Below, one piece after another: positions 36,567 to 46,388 of a stretch of DNA of 64,000 nt. The notes under the pieces were generated by a model. That model was given only the letters and a program-made list of their open reading frames with translations. It searched no databases and was not told the DNA's origin. Made by a program: the position numbers and the translations under genes. Source of the stretch: Lagierella massiliensis (GTDB taxonomy: Bacteria; Bacillota; Clostridia; Tissierellales; Peptoniphilaceae); the NCBI GenBank assembly GCA_030532135.1, contig JAUNLT010000005.1, positions 25,880 through 89,879 of the forward strand. The letters are read 5' to 3'. Each line of letters opens with the position of its first letter. Position 1 is the stretch's first letter.

Positions 36567-39305
36567 ATGAATTGGTATAATCAAAAACCGGAAGAAGTTG
36601 AAAGTAAGTTAGAGTCCAACGTAAAAACCGGTTTAACTTCCTCTAAAGCATCTTCACTTTTAGAAGAGCATGGTCCAAATGCTCTTAAAGAAAGTGAAAA
36701 GAAAGGTCTTGGAGAAAAGTTAAAAGAACAATTTTTAGACCCTATGATTTTGATACTTATGGTAGCTGCAATTTTATCAGCAGTTGTATCTGAATGGTCT
36801 GACGCTTTAATAATTATAGCAATAGTAGTTTTAAATGCAGCTTTAAGTATCTATCAAGAGGGTAAGGCAGAAGAAGCTATTGCAGCGTTAAAAAAGATGG
36901 CATCACCAACTGCAAAAGTATATAGGGACGGAGATTTAAAACACATTTCCTCTGAAGAGCTTGTTCCTGGAGATTTAGTGGAACTTGAAACAGGGGATAT
37001 AGTACCTGCAGATTTAAGGCTTGTAGAGTCTGTAAATTTAAAGGTAGAAGAAGCTTCTTTAACTGGTGAGTCGGTGCCAGTTGAAAAAAAAGCAGATATT
37101 ACTTATGAAACAGATATGGGAATAGGCGATACTGCAAATATGACTTACAGTTCTACTATAGTGTCATATGGTAGAGGTAAGGGAATTGTAGTTGAAACTG
37201 GAGAACATACTGAAATTGGTAAAATTGCAACAAAACTTGCAACTACTGAAGATGAGCAAACACCACTACAAAGAAAGCTTGCTGGTCTTTCTAAAGTATT
37301 GGGAATTTTAACGATAGTTGTTTGTGTCGTGGTACTTGGCGTAGGTTTACTTTATGGTCATGAATTATTAAATATGGTACTTACTTCAGTATCCTTAGCT
37401 GTTGCTGCAATTCCTGAAGGACTTCCTGCTATTGTAACAATTGTACTTTCACTTGGTATGAGTAGAATGGCAGAAAGACATGCTATAGTTAAAAAGCTTT
37501 TAGCCGTAGAAACACTTGGAACTACAACATATATATGTTCAGATAAAACAGGTACTTTAACTCAAAATGAGATGACTGTAGTTAAGGCATATGTGGACAA
37601 TGAAGAAATAACTATTACAGGAACAGGATATGCACCAGAGGGAGAAATTCTTAAAGGGGAAGAGAAGGTATCTTCAGATGATGAAGGTTCACTTTTCACA
37701 TTCTTAAATATTTGTGCTTTAACAAATGATGCAAAGTTAAAGAAAGAAGCTGACGGTTATACCATGATTGGTGATCCTACAGAAGGTTCACTTTTAACAT
37801 TAGCGGGAAAACTTGGAATTACTAAAGAATCAGCAAATGAAGAATATGAGAGAATTGCAGAAATTCCATTTGATTCATCTAGAAAAATGATGAGTACATT
37901 CCACGAAAATTTTATTCCATCTAAAGTAGTTTCCTTTACTAAGGGAGCACCTGACATAGTAATAGAAAGATGTAATAAGATTTTAATAAATGGAAAGATA
38001 GAAGATTTAACAGAAGAAAAGAGAAAGGAAATTCTAGACAAAAATACAGAATTTGCTAGACAAGCACTAAGAGTTTTGTCATTTGCATTTAGAGTTTATG
38101 ATAATCTACCTTCTGATATTTCTACTGAAAATATAGAAAAAGATATGATATTTGTAGGACTTGCTGGAATGATAGACCCTGCAAGACCAGAAGTTAAAAT
38201 AGCAATTAAAGAGTGTAAGACAGCAGGAATTATACCTGTTATGATTACAGGTGACTACCTTGAAACCGCCCTTGCAATTGCAAAAGAACTTGGAATAGCT
38301 GAAGATGATTCACAAGCTATTATGGGTAAAGAACTCAACAATATGAGTGAATCTGAATTGAGGGAGATTGTTAAAACTAAGAGAGTTTTTGCAAGAGTTT
38401 CTCCTGAAAATAAAGTTCAAATAGTAACCGCTCTTAAGGAAAATGGAGAAATAACAGCGATGACAGGAGATGGTGTAAACGATGCTCCTGCAATTAAAAA
38501 GGCTGATATAGGTATAGCAATGGGTATTACAGGTACTGATGTTACAAAAAATACTGCAGAAGTTATACTTACAGATGACAACTTTGCAACAATTGTAAAT
38601 TCAGTTGAAGAAGGAAGAATTATTTATTCAAATATTAAAAAGTTTGTTTCATTTTTATTAAGCTGTAATGTGGGAGAAATTTTGGTAATATTTCTAGCCA
38701 TCATATTTAATTGGCCCGTTCCACTATTGCCAATACAGTTATTATGGTTAAACCTTGTAACAGACTCATTCCCAGCATTGGCACTAGGTGTTGAACATGG
38801 AGAAAAAGATATTATGAATCAACCACCTAGAGATCCTAATGAGCCTATAATAGATAAGGAACTTACCATTTCAATAGTTTTACAATCAGTTGCTATAACA
38901 GTTGCAGTATTGGCTTCTTACTTCTTAGCACTTAAGTACTATGCGCCAGCAGGATGGCAAGACCTTCACGCATCTGGAATGTTGAACTCTGTTGAACTTA
39001 GAGAACCACGTTCTATTGCATTTACTACACTTATACTTTGTGAGCTACTTCGTTCATTCTCAGTTAGATCTACAAAGTACACAGTTGCACAATTGGGAAT
39101 ATTCTCTAACAAAAGACTTTTACAAGGAGTTGGAGTATCACTTCTTCTAACGCTAATTGTGGTATATGTACCATTTTTAAATGACTTGTTTGAAACTTTT
39201 CCACTAGAGTTAAGAGACTGGATATTAATACTTCCATTTTCAATTTTACCATTTGCCATTGGTGAAATTTGGAAATTAATTAAGGGAAGAGGTAAAAATT
39301 ATTAA
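36567..39305 (+). CDS. P-type cation ATPase (Ca2+/Mn2+-type)
   Basis: A 912-residue P2-type ATPase of the calcium-pump group. It has the actuator-domain motif TGES, the phosphorylation motif DKTGTLT with Asp326, the nucleotide-binding KGAPD and the hinge MTGDGVNDAPAIKKADIGIAMG. Membrane segments include AAIPEGLPAIVTI (a cation site with the PEGL motif) and a C-terminal four-helix set. An upstream Mn2+ riboswitch suggests Mn2+ export, though Ca2+ transport is also consistent. GGGAGG precedes the ATG. Confidence 0.92.
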   Translation: MNWYNQKPEEVESKLESNVKTGLTSSKASSLLEEHGPNALKESEKKGLGEKLKEQFLDPMILILMVAAILSAVVSEWSDALIIIAIVVLNAALSIYQEGKAEEAIAALKKMASPTAKVYRDGDLKHISSEELVPGDLVELETGDIVPADLRLVESVNLKVEEASLTGESVPVEKKADITYETDMGIGDTANMTYSSTIVSYGRGKGIVVETGEHTEIGKIATKLATTEDEQTPLQRKLAGLSKVLGILTIVVCVVVLGVGLLYGHELLNMVLTSVSLAVAAIPEGLPAIVTIVLSLGMSRMAERHAIVKKLLAVETLGTTTYICSDKTGTLTQNEMTVVKAYVDNEEITITGTGYAPEGEILKGEEKVSSDDEGSLFTFLNICALTNDAKLKKEADGYTMIGDPTEGSLLTLAGKLGITKESANEEYERIAEIPFDSSRKMMSTFHENFIPSKVVSFTKGAPDIVIERCNKILINGKIEDLTEEKRKEILDKNTEFARQALRVLSFAFRVYDNLPSDISTENIEKDMIFVGLAGMIDPARPEVKIAIKECKTAGIIPVMITGDYLETALAIAKELGIAEDDSQAIMGKELNNMSESELREIVKTKRVFARVSPENKVQIVTALKENGEITAMTGDGVNDAPAIKKADIGIAMGITGTDVTKNTAEVILTDDNFATIVNSVEEGRIIYSNIKKFVSFLLSCNVGEILVIFLAIIFNWPVPLLPIQLLWLNLVTDSFPALALGVEHGEKDIMNQPPRDPNEPIIDKELTISIVLQSVAITVAVLASYFLALKYYAPAGWQDLHASGMLNSVELREPRSIAFTTLILCELLRSFSVRSTKYTVAQLGIFSNKRLLQGVGVSLLLTLIVVYVPFLNDLFETFPLELRDWILILPFSILPFAIGEIWKLIKGRGKNY

Positions 39306-39312
39306 ATATTTT

Positions 39313-39350
39313 AAGGATGTAGCTTTAGATAAAAAGCTACATCCTTTTTA
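39313..39350 (+). terminator. Terminator after the P-type ATPase gene
   Basis: AAGGATGTAGCTTT (39313-39326) pairs with AAAGCTACATCCTT (39333-39346), then T's. Confidence 0.9.
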
Positions 39351-39468
39351 TGTGTAAGGATAAAATAAACATTAGTTTATTATGAAATTTATTTTTTTAT
39401 ATTTAATCCTTATGATATAATGATAACGAGATTAGTCATCTTAATAAATTTAACAAGGAGAGAATAAA

Positions 39469-40533
39469 GTGAAAAAAGAAGATGCAAAAGTATTTATTGG
39501 TGGACTTTTAATAGGAGCCATCGGAATAATTTTAATGCACTTGGGAAATCCTGGAAACATGGGATTTTGTATAGCATGTTTCTGGAGAGATATTGCAGGT
39601 GGCATAGGCCTACATAGAGCAGAAATCGTTCAATATATAAGACCTGAAATTATAGGGCTTATTCTTGGAGGAACTATTTCTAGTTTCTTATTTAAAGATT
39701 TCAAAGTAAGAGGAGGATCAAATCCTCTAATTAGATTTTTATATGGAGTATTTATGTCCATAGGAGCTTTGGTGTTTTTAGGTTGTCCTCTTAGAATGAT
39801 ATTTAGACTTGGAGGAGGAGATTTAAATGCAGTTGTAGGACTTGTAGGATTTATAGTAGGAATATTAATAGGTATACAATTCCTTAAAAATGGATATTCA
39901 CTAGGTAGAAATTATAAAGAATCTAAAATTGCAGGATTTATAATACCGTTATTTGCAATAATGCTATTAATATTCTTATTGGTAAAACCAGCATTTGTAT
40001 TCTTCTCAGAAAAAGGACCAGGGTCAATGCATGCACCTATTATAGCTTCTCTTATTGGAGGACTTGTAGTTGGTGCAATTTTACAAAGAACAAGACTTTG
40101 TACAGGGGGAGCTTTTAGAGACTTATTCTTAATTAAAGACAAACATTATTTTTGGGGTATAATTGGAATATTTGTAGCAGCCTTAATAGGTAATTTAATT
40201 TTAACTAAAGGACAATTAAACATTGGCTTTACAGATCAACCTGTAGCCCATTCAGATGGAATTTGGAATTTCTTAGGAATGGTAATAGTTGGATTAGGAG
40301 CAGTACTACTAGGAGGTTGTCCAATAAGACAGACAATTTTATCTTCTGAAGGGGATACAGACGCAGGGGTTACAGTAATGGGATTACTTGTAGGAGCTGC
40401 AGTTGCACATAACTTTGGTCTTGCTTCAAGTCCTGAAGGGGCAACTCCTAATGGAAAAATTGCCACAGTAATTATAATAGTTATCATGCTTATAATGTCA
40501 TTTATGACTACTAAATTTGTAAAGGAGAAATAA
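39469..40533 (+). CDS. yedE: YedE-family putative selenium transporter
   Basis: A 354-residue polytopic membrane protein of the YeeE/YedE group, here in the selenium subtype. Conserved cysteines are in GFCIACFWRD, LGCPLRMIFRLGGGD, RTRLCTGGAFRD and GGCPIRQTI. About ten membrane segments are predicted. In other genomes this gene next to a TusA-like gene and DUF3343 marks selenium metabolism, matching fdhA's selenocysteine. A TATAAT lies at 39416-39421. The start is a GTG with AGGAGAG upstream. Confidence 0.88.
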   Translation: MKKEDAKVFIGGLLIGAIGIILMHLGNPGNMGFCIACFWRDIAGGIGLHRAEIVQYIRPEIIGLILGGTISSFLFKDFKVRGGSNPLIRFLYGVFMSIGALVFLGCPLRMIFRLGGGDLNAVVGLVGFIVGILIGIQFLKNGYSLGRNYKESKIAGFIIPLFAIMLLIFLLVKPAFVFFSEKGPGSMHAPIIASLIGGLVVGAILQRTRLCTGGAFRDLFLIKDKHYFWGIIGIFVAALIGNLILTKGQLNIGFTDQPVAHSDGIWNFLGMVIVGLGAVLLGGCPIRQTILSSEGDTDAGVTVMGLLVGAAVAHNFGLASSPEGATPNGKIATVIIIVIMLIMSFMTTKFVKEK

Positions 40534-40739
40534 TGAAAACTTTAGACGTTAGAGGGCTTTCTTGTCCTGAGCCTGTAATTCAGACTCAAAGAGCTGTTAA
40601 AGGAAATGAAAAATCATTTGAAATTTTAGTGGATACAAATATTTCAAAGGAAAATATAGTAAGATTTTTAGAATCTGAAAATTTTAAAATAGAAATTACT
40701 GAAACAGATTCTGATATAAAAATTAAAGCGAATAGATAA
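40533..40739 (+). CDS. TusA/YedF-like sulfur (selenium) carrier protein
   Basis: A 68-residue TusA-family protein with the active Cys11 in RGLSCPEP. It probably carries persulfide or selenide on this Cys. It overlaps yedE and the DUF3343 gene at its ends, so all three are coupled. The selenium assignment is from gene context. Confidence 0.85.
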   Translation: MKTLDVRGLSCPEPVIQTQRAVKGNEKSFEILVDTNISKENIVRFLESENFKIEITETDSDIKIKANR

Positions 40740-40963
40740 TGACAAGTGTAGTAACATTTCATACTATAAGCGAGGCACTTAGATTTGAAAGGGAATTAAA
40801 AGCTAAAAATCTTAAAGTTGAGCTAAGACCTGTACCAAGAAAACTTAGTAGTTCTTGTGGAAATTGTGCATTTGTATCTTTTGAGGAATTAGAAGATATA
40901 AAAAAAATTATAAAAGAAAAAAATTTAGAATATGATGGAATATATTCACAAGGAGATTATTAA
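40739..40963 (+). CDS. DUF3343 putative Se/S carrier
   Basis: A 74-residue DUF3343 protein with C40 and C43 in SSCGNCAFV. The family is found with YedE/YedF in selenium-using bacteria, and is predicted to carry Se or S. It is the last gene of the three-gene operon; its ATG overlaps the previous stop. Confidence 0.85.
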   Translation: MTSVVTFHTISEALRFERELKAKNLKVELRPVPRKLSSSCGNCAFVSFEELEDIKKIIKEKNLEYDGIYSQGDY

Positions 40964-41039
40964 TTTACTGTAATGTTTGAAATCTTTATAGTAGGATATA
41001 TATATTATAAGGTTTTTAAATTAATATAAGGAGGATATT

Positions 41040-41297
41040 ATGGGATTTATTTCTTGGATTATAGTAGGTGCTTTAGCAGGTTGGATAGCAAGTATGATAA
41101 TGGGTAAGAATGAACAAATGGGAGGATTTGCTAATATTATAGTTGGTGTTATAGGAGCATTAATCGGTGGATTTATAACAAGCAAATTCTTTAATTTAGG
41201 TAAACCTGATGGAATAAATATTTACAGTATTTTAGTTTCAGTGATAGGAGCAGTTATTCTACTCGCTATTATAAATGCGGTAAAGAAAAATAAATAA
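41040..41297 (+). CDS. GlsB/YeaQ/YmgE family membrane protein
   Basis: An 85-residue, glycine-rich membrane protein with about three hydrophobic segments: SWIIVGALAGWIASMIMG, NIIVGVIGALIGGFI and ILVSVIGAVILLAI. This matches the transglycosylase-associated/GlsB family, whose members are stress-linked but of unknown action. It has an AGGAGG site and a terminator, so it is probably monocistronic. Confidence 0.9.
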   Translation: MGFISWIIVGALAGWIASMIMGKNEQMGGFANIIVGVIGALIGGFITSKFFNLGKPDGINIYSILVSVIGAVILLAIINAVKKNK

Positions 41298-41305
41298 GTA
41301 TTATT

Positions 41306-41339
41306 AAAAAGAGAAGAAGTTATCCTTCTCTTTTTTTTA
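41306..41339 (+). terminator. Terminator after glsB-like gene
   Basis: AAAAGAGAAG (41307-41316) pairs with CTTCTCTTTT (41325-41334) and runs into a T tract. Confidence 0.85.
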
Positions 41340-41439
41340 CTTTTAAATATTTAATACCTTTCAAATTTATTTATTTACTTTTATTAAAAACAATGATAAG
41401 ATTAAATAGTAATAAATAAATTTCAGAAAGGATGATTTT

Positions 41440-44400
41440 GTGAAGAGGATAATTAGTTTGATGCTTGCAGTAACTATGATTTTTTCTACCATAATGCCTG
41501 GTTCAATGGCAATGGCAAAAGAATTAAATTCAGTGCTTCAAGATGAAACGGTAATGCCTGAAACAAAAGACAATGTAAGCCCTTATAAAATAAAAGTTGA
41601 AGAACCTAAGAAGGATTCAAAAGGGAATTACATTATGTCTGCAAATGGGGGATCAGTTAATATTAACTATCCTAAAGAGGGAGTTAAAAAAGAAGATATT
41701 CAAGTTTTATTCTTTAAGGACGATGTAAGAATTGAACAAGCTTATAATATAGGCATAAGTGAGGCTGGTTCAAATGTTATAGGAGGAGAAATAAAGTCCA
41801 TAATCCCTGAAAATGACACTAATAAAGAGATTGTATATAAGATCTTTATTAAAGAAAAAACAGAAATGTTTTTTGATACAAAAAATGTATTGACAATTAA
41901 TGTAAAACCTTTAGGAGAAACTGTACTAACAGGCGTATTAGGAGAAGATAATATTGTTGTAGAATCTACAGATTTACCTCATGTATTTACTTTACAAGGA
42001 AAGAATTTATCAAAAGACAGGATAAGTTATGAGGTTTTTAAATCTGATAGTAAAATTCCAGATATAAATGTAAATTTTGCAACTCTTGGTTCAAATACTG
42101 ATGAATTGATGGGATCAATTAAACTTCCTACTAATGATACTAAAGAAGTTTGGACATATTATATTGATTTTTTCGTAATGGGAAATGAAGATAGTAAGTA
42201 CAGATATACAATTAATATTCAAGCATTAGACGAAGAAGAATCTAACCCATCAAATGCTATGATAAGTATGGCAAGGCTTGAAAAAGAAGTAGTCCAACCA
42301 ACAGATGAAAGACTTGTAAATGGTAATATATTTGGAAATGAATTATCAATAGAAGATATTGAATATACAGTTGAAAAAGACGATAAGATAAAAGATTTAG
42401 AAATTGTTTTTAAAGAAGTAAATGATAAAAAGACTAAAGTTTCTTTTGAAATAAATGTACCAGAAAATAAAACAAATAACGACCATATATATAAAATAAA
42501 ATTTAAGACTACTTCAAATCCAACGGATGTAGTAGAAGTTACTTTAAAAGTTGTAGGAAGTGGAGAAGTTACAGGAATACCGTTTGAGGTTCAAGCAAAT
42601 AAAACTGAACTTACTTCCAGTGGAGGAGAAGTTTTATTCTACATTGAAGGGGATAATGTAGCTCTTGAAAATTTAAGATCCACTGTAAAAAAAGAAAATG
42701 ATAATACTGGTTTAAAGGTTTCATTTAAAGAATCCACAGATCCACAAGCAAAGTTTATAGGTTCTTTGACATTACCTAAAAATGAAACAAATGAAGTCGA
42801 AGTTTATACTGTTAATATAAATTTATTAAATATGGAGGCAGAAAATCCAGAAGATAGATTTATAAAAAAAGTTTTTGAAATAAAAGTATTACCTGAAAGT
42901 AATACTCCTGAAGAAAAGACTGTGAATTTAACAGTGTATGAAAATAATTTAAGTTCAAAAGGCGATAATGCTACTATTTATTTAGATCTTAAAGGATATA
43001 CAGTAGAGGATCTAAAAGCAAATGTAAAATTAAACCTTGAAGAGGTGTTAAATCCAGAGATTAAATTTGTAGAGAGTGACAAAACTGAACATGATTTAAT
43101 GTTAATATTTAAAGTTTTAAATAACGACACAAACCTAGTTAAAAATTATGAAATAACTTTATTCGATACAGATGGAAATAAGTTAGGTGTAGAAAAATTT
43201 GTTCAAGAGGCAAAGGAAGAAACTGTATCTTTTGTTAATTTGATAGAAGATAGACTAGAAGTTGAATCAGGTATGGAAAGTTTAAAATTTGATGTGTTCC
43301 CAAGTCCTGTAGTAGACTCTAGTAAAGTAAAGCTTCAAATTACAAAAGATGGTAAAATTCTAGATTTAGAATATAAAGTTACGGGAGAAAAAGCTAGAAA
43401 GACGGTAGAGTTAAAGGTTCCTGAAAACAAAACTAATGCAAATGAAATCTATAAGATAAAATTCAATGCTACAGGATCGGATACAGAATTTCAAGAAAGT
43501 CCTGTTTTCACTTTAATTGTTAAACCAAAACCTGTGGAAGAGACGCCGGTTATAGAAGACATTGTAATTCAACATCCAGATATGCCTTTAAATTCAAAGG
43601 ACAATAACCCGATGCAACAAATGATCTCAGTTAAAGGATCAAATTTAGATATTGCAGATATTTCATATGAAGTTTATGAAAAAACAAATGGTGAATATCA
43701 AATTTACAAGATTGATGAAAAAGATAAATTCCAAGGTACAGATTCTTTAAAATCTGTAAGAATTCCTATTTCTGAAAGTGAAGTAGAAAGAGAATTTAAA
43801 GTAGTAATAAAAATTGCTGACATAACTAAAGAAGTATTCTTTAAACAAAGCAAATTAGGTACATTAAGTCAATTACAACTCTTATACCCTAAACAATCTT
43901 ATACAATTGATGATGATACTTTAATTATAAACTTTTATAATGAAATAAAAGAGGTAAGTCCAGGAAAATTAAAAGATTCTATAATCATAAATTCTGGAAA
44001 TCAACAGATAAAGCTTACAGATAATGATAGTCTTGAATTAAAAGGATCTAAAATAATAATTAAATTTAAAGAAAAGATATTTTCAGAAAATAAAAATTAT
44101 GCTTTGACTATTTTAGAAAGAGCTTTTTACAATAAACAAGGATTAAATAAAAAGGTAGATAAATACTCTATTATTAAAAATGGTTTAGCTGTAGATAGCT
44201 TTAAATTCCTTGAGGGATATCAACTTGATCATAAAGGTGGAAAAGTTGAAATAGAGATAAAGGGTTTCAATTTAATAGATAAAAATAATGCTTCTAGATT
44301 GAAACTTAAAATACAAGAAAATTCCAAAGATAAAAAGGAATTTTATAACTCTGAAATAAAGGATCCAGCTAAAAATGAAATCAAAGATTTAGTTATAAAG

Positions 44401-46305
44401 GGAGATAAAAATAGACAGATTATAACTTTTACAGCTCCTGAAAATAACAATGAAAAAGTTAAAACTTATATAATATTAGTATCCACAGATGGAGGAAGTA
44501 CTTATACTTCTTCACTACCTTCTACTCTAGAAGACAGATTTATTAAGTCTGTAATCGCAGTGCTTCCTGAAAATGCCGTAAAGGATGAACCAATGATAGA
44601 CTTCATGCAAATTCAGTCTTATGGAACGGTAGGTGGAGGATCTCAAGCAGATATTACACATACTAATCTACCAACAGGTCAAGGATCAAAGAAGAGCTTA
44701 GTTTGGATATATGGTACAAATTTAGATGCTTCAAAAACTAGACTTAGACTTTCTGATGTAAATGGCGTTTACTGGTCACCTATATATGATGCAGTATTTG
44801 ACTCATCAGATAGAGTTATGATGACTATGATGGACTCAATGAAAGATGGAGAGACTTTTGGAATGTCAGGTAAAGGTAACAATATGGTTATGGAAGTTAT
44901 ATTACCAAATGGTTATAAACCTGATGGACAAAAGGGTTTCCCTGAAGGGGTTACATTTGAATATGAAGTAGCACCTGATGGAGTTAACTTTAATGAAGAT
45001 GTAAAAGTTACAGGAACAGTTTTACACGATGGGTCACCTAAGTCATTAGACTTAAAAGAAAAAGTTATGGATATAACTGTAAGACATATAAATCAAGATG
45101 GTGAAGATATTGTTAAACCAATAGATGTAAAAGCTTATAAACATCTTCCTCCAAATACATTATTTTATGGTCTACCTTTAGTAGATGAAAAAGGTGAATT
45201 TAAAGAGGAATTCCAAGGTTATAAAGTAGGAGACACAGAAGAGATTGTAAAAGGAAGAGAAAATACTTTTGGTCACAATAAATTCTACTATGATGGAAAA
45301 AATATACCTGAATTATTAAATAGTGATAATGAACTTGTATTAATTTACAATATTATAAAAGAAGAACCAACAGAGCCAACAGAGGAAATAAAAGATACAG
45401 ACTCATTTAAAGAGGTATTTAATAAGCTTACGACAGAAAGAATCAAAGGCTTAAATCGAAATATCACAGGTATTAGAATAAGTGAAAGATTATTTGATAG
45501 CGCAGAAGTTGTATATTTAACTTCTAGCTCAGAAATGATTGATTCTTTAACGTCTACACCTAATGGAATTTTAAATAATGGACCTACACTTTTTGTTGAA
45601 AAGGATAGTATAAAAGAAGAAGTTAAGGCTGAAATAAAACGTCTTAACCCTAAAAAAGTTGTAATCATAGGTGGAAAAAGCGTAATCTCTAAAAAAGTTG
45701 AGAATATAATTAATGACTTGGGATATGAATACGATAGAATAGCAGGTTACGATAGGTTTGAAACAGCTGTTAAAATTGGTGAAGAAATTAGAAAAATATC
45801 TAGTAATAAAACAGATATTATACTTGCAAATGGTAGAAATTCTATTGACGCATTAACTGCAAGTACTTTAGCTGGCAAACTTAATATTCCTATACTATTG
45901 ACAGAATCGAATTCTTTAAAATCGGTTACAGCAAAAGCAATAAAAGACTGGGGAATTAAAAATGTAATTGTAGTTGGAGGAAATGAGCAGATTAATAAAA
46001 ACGTATTAGATTCATTGTCAAATGATGGATTGAAAGTTTCTAAGATAGCTGGAAACTCTAGATTTGAAACAGCAATAGACGTTGCTAAATTTGTAAATCC
46101 AAACCCTAAAAAAGTAATATTTACAAATTCTAGAAGTTATGCTGACGCGCTTGTTGCATCATATGTAGCTGTAAGAGAAGATGCACCGATAATACTAATA
46201 AACAAAGAAGATATTCCAGTTTCTGTAAAGAAATACTTGAGAGAAAACAACATTAAATACTCTATTATAGTTGGTGGAGATCAAGTTGTAGCTGAAATTA
46301 AATAA
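41440..46305 (+). CDS. Giant CWB2-anchored surface protein with beta-sandwich repeats
   Basis: A 1621-residue secreted protein from a GTG with AAAGGA upstream. A signal peptide (about 1-26) ends at MAMAKE. From about residue 50 to 860 there are about eight Ig-like repeats of 90-120 residues, with recurring elements such as SSGGEVLFYIEGDNV, SSKGDNATIYLDLKGY, PENKTN and IYKIKF. A segment near 1205-1305 (ITVRHINQDGEDIVKPIDV) resembles a MucBP-like domain. Three CWB2 repeats (about 1345-1621) attach it to the wall. Role as an adhesin is likely but inferred. Confidence 0.8.
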   Translation: MKRIISLMLAVTMIFSTIMPGSMAMAKELNSVLQDETVMPETKDNVSPYKIKVEEPKKDSKGNYIMSANGGSVNINYPKEGVKKEDIQVLFFKDDVRIEQAYNIGISEAGSNVIGGEIKSIIPENDTNKEIVYKIFIKEKTEMFFDTKNVLTINVKPLGETVLTGVLGEDNIVVESTDLPHVFTLQGKNLSKDRISYEVFKSDSKIPDINVNFATLGSNTDELMGSIKLPTNDTKEVWTYYIDFFVMGNEDSKYRYTINIQALDEEESNPSNAMISMARLEKEVVQPTDERLVNGNIFGNELSIEDIEYTVEKDDKIKDLEIVFKEVNDKKTKVSFEINVPENKTNNDHIYKIKFKTTSNPTDVVEVTLKVVGSGEVTGIPFEVQANKTELTSSGGEVLFYIEGDNVALENLRSTVKKENDNTGLKVSFKESTDPQAKFIGSLTLPKNETNEVEVYTVNINLLNMEAENPEDRFIKKVFEIKVLPESNTPEEKTVNLTVYENNLSSKGDNATIYLDLKGYTVEDLKANVKLNLEEVLNPEIKFVESDKTEHDLMLIFKVLNNDTNLVKNYEITLFDTDGNKLGVEKFVQEAKEETVSFVNLIEDRLEVESGMESLKFDVFPSPVVDSSKVKLQITKDGKILDLEYKVTGEKARKTVELKVPENKTNANEIYKIKFNATGSDTEFQESPVFTLIVKPKPVEETPVIEDIVIQHPDMPLNSKDNNPMQQMISVKGSNLDIADISYEVYEKTNGEYQIYKIDEKDKFQGTDSLKSVRIPISESEVEREFKVVIKIADITKEVFFKQSKLGTLSQLQLLYPKQSYTIDDDTLIINFYNEIKEVSPGKLKDSIIINSGNQQIKLTDNDSLELKGSKIIIKFKEKIFSENKNYALTILERAFYNKQGLNKKVDKYSIIKNGLAVDSFKFLEGYQLDHKGGKVEIEIKGFNLIDKNNASRLKLKIQENSKDKKEFYNSEIKDPAKNEIKDLVIKGDKNRQIITFTAPENNNEKVKTYIILVSTDGGSTYTSSLPSTLEDRFIKSVIAVLPENAVKDEPMIDFMQIQSYGTVGGGSQADITHTNLPTGQGSKKSLVWIYGTNLDASKTRLRLSDVNGVYWSPIYDAVFDSSDRVMMTMMDSMKDGETFGMSGKGNNMVMEVILPNGYKPDGQKGFPEGVTFEYEVAPDGVNFNEDVKVTGTVLHDGSPKSLDLKEKVMDITVRHINQDGEDIVKPIDVKAYKHLPPNTLFYGLPLVDEKGEFKEEFQGYKVGDTEEIVKGRENTFGHNKFYYDGKNIPELLNSDNELVLIYNIIKEEPTEPTEEIKDTDSFKEVFNKLTTERIKGLNRNITGIRISERLFDSAEVVYLTSSSEMIDSLTSTPNGILNNGPTLFVEKDSIKEEVKAEIKRLNPKKVVIIGGKSVISKKVENIINDLGYEYDRIAGYDRFETAVKIGEEIRKISSNKTDIILANGRNSIDALTASTLAGKLNIPILLTESNSLKSVTAKAIKDWGIKNVIVVGGNEQINKNVLDSLSNDGLKVSKIAGNSRFETAIDVAKFVNPNPKKVIFTNSRSYADALVASYVAVREDAPIILINKEDIPVSVKKYLRENNIKYSIIVGGDQVVAEIK

Positions 46306-46352
46306 ATATTAATTTCTAATTATAGCTTTAGAAATCAATTATACTATTAGTA

Positions 46353-46386
46353 AAACAAGAGTCATGAAATTTCATGACTCTTGTTT
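46353..46386. terminator. Bidirectional terminator
   Basis: The 17 bases at 46353-46369 (AAACAAGAGTCATGAAA) are exactly inverted at 46370-46386. It lies between the surface-protein gene and the opposing glycosyltransferase gene. Confidence 0.88.
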
Positions 46387-46388
46387 CT

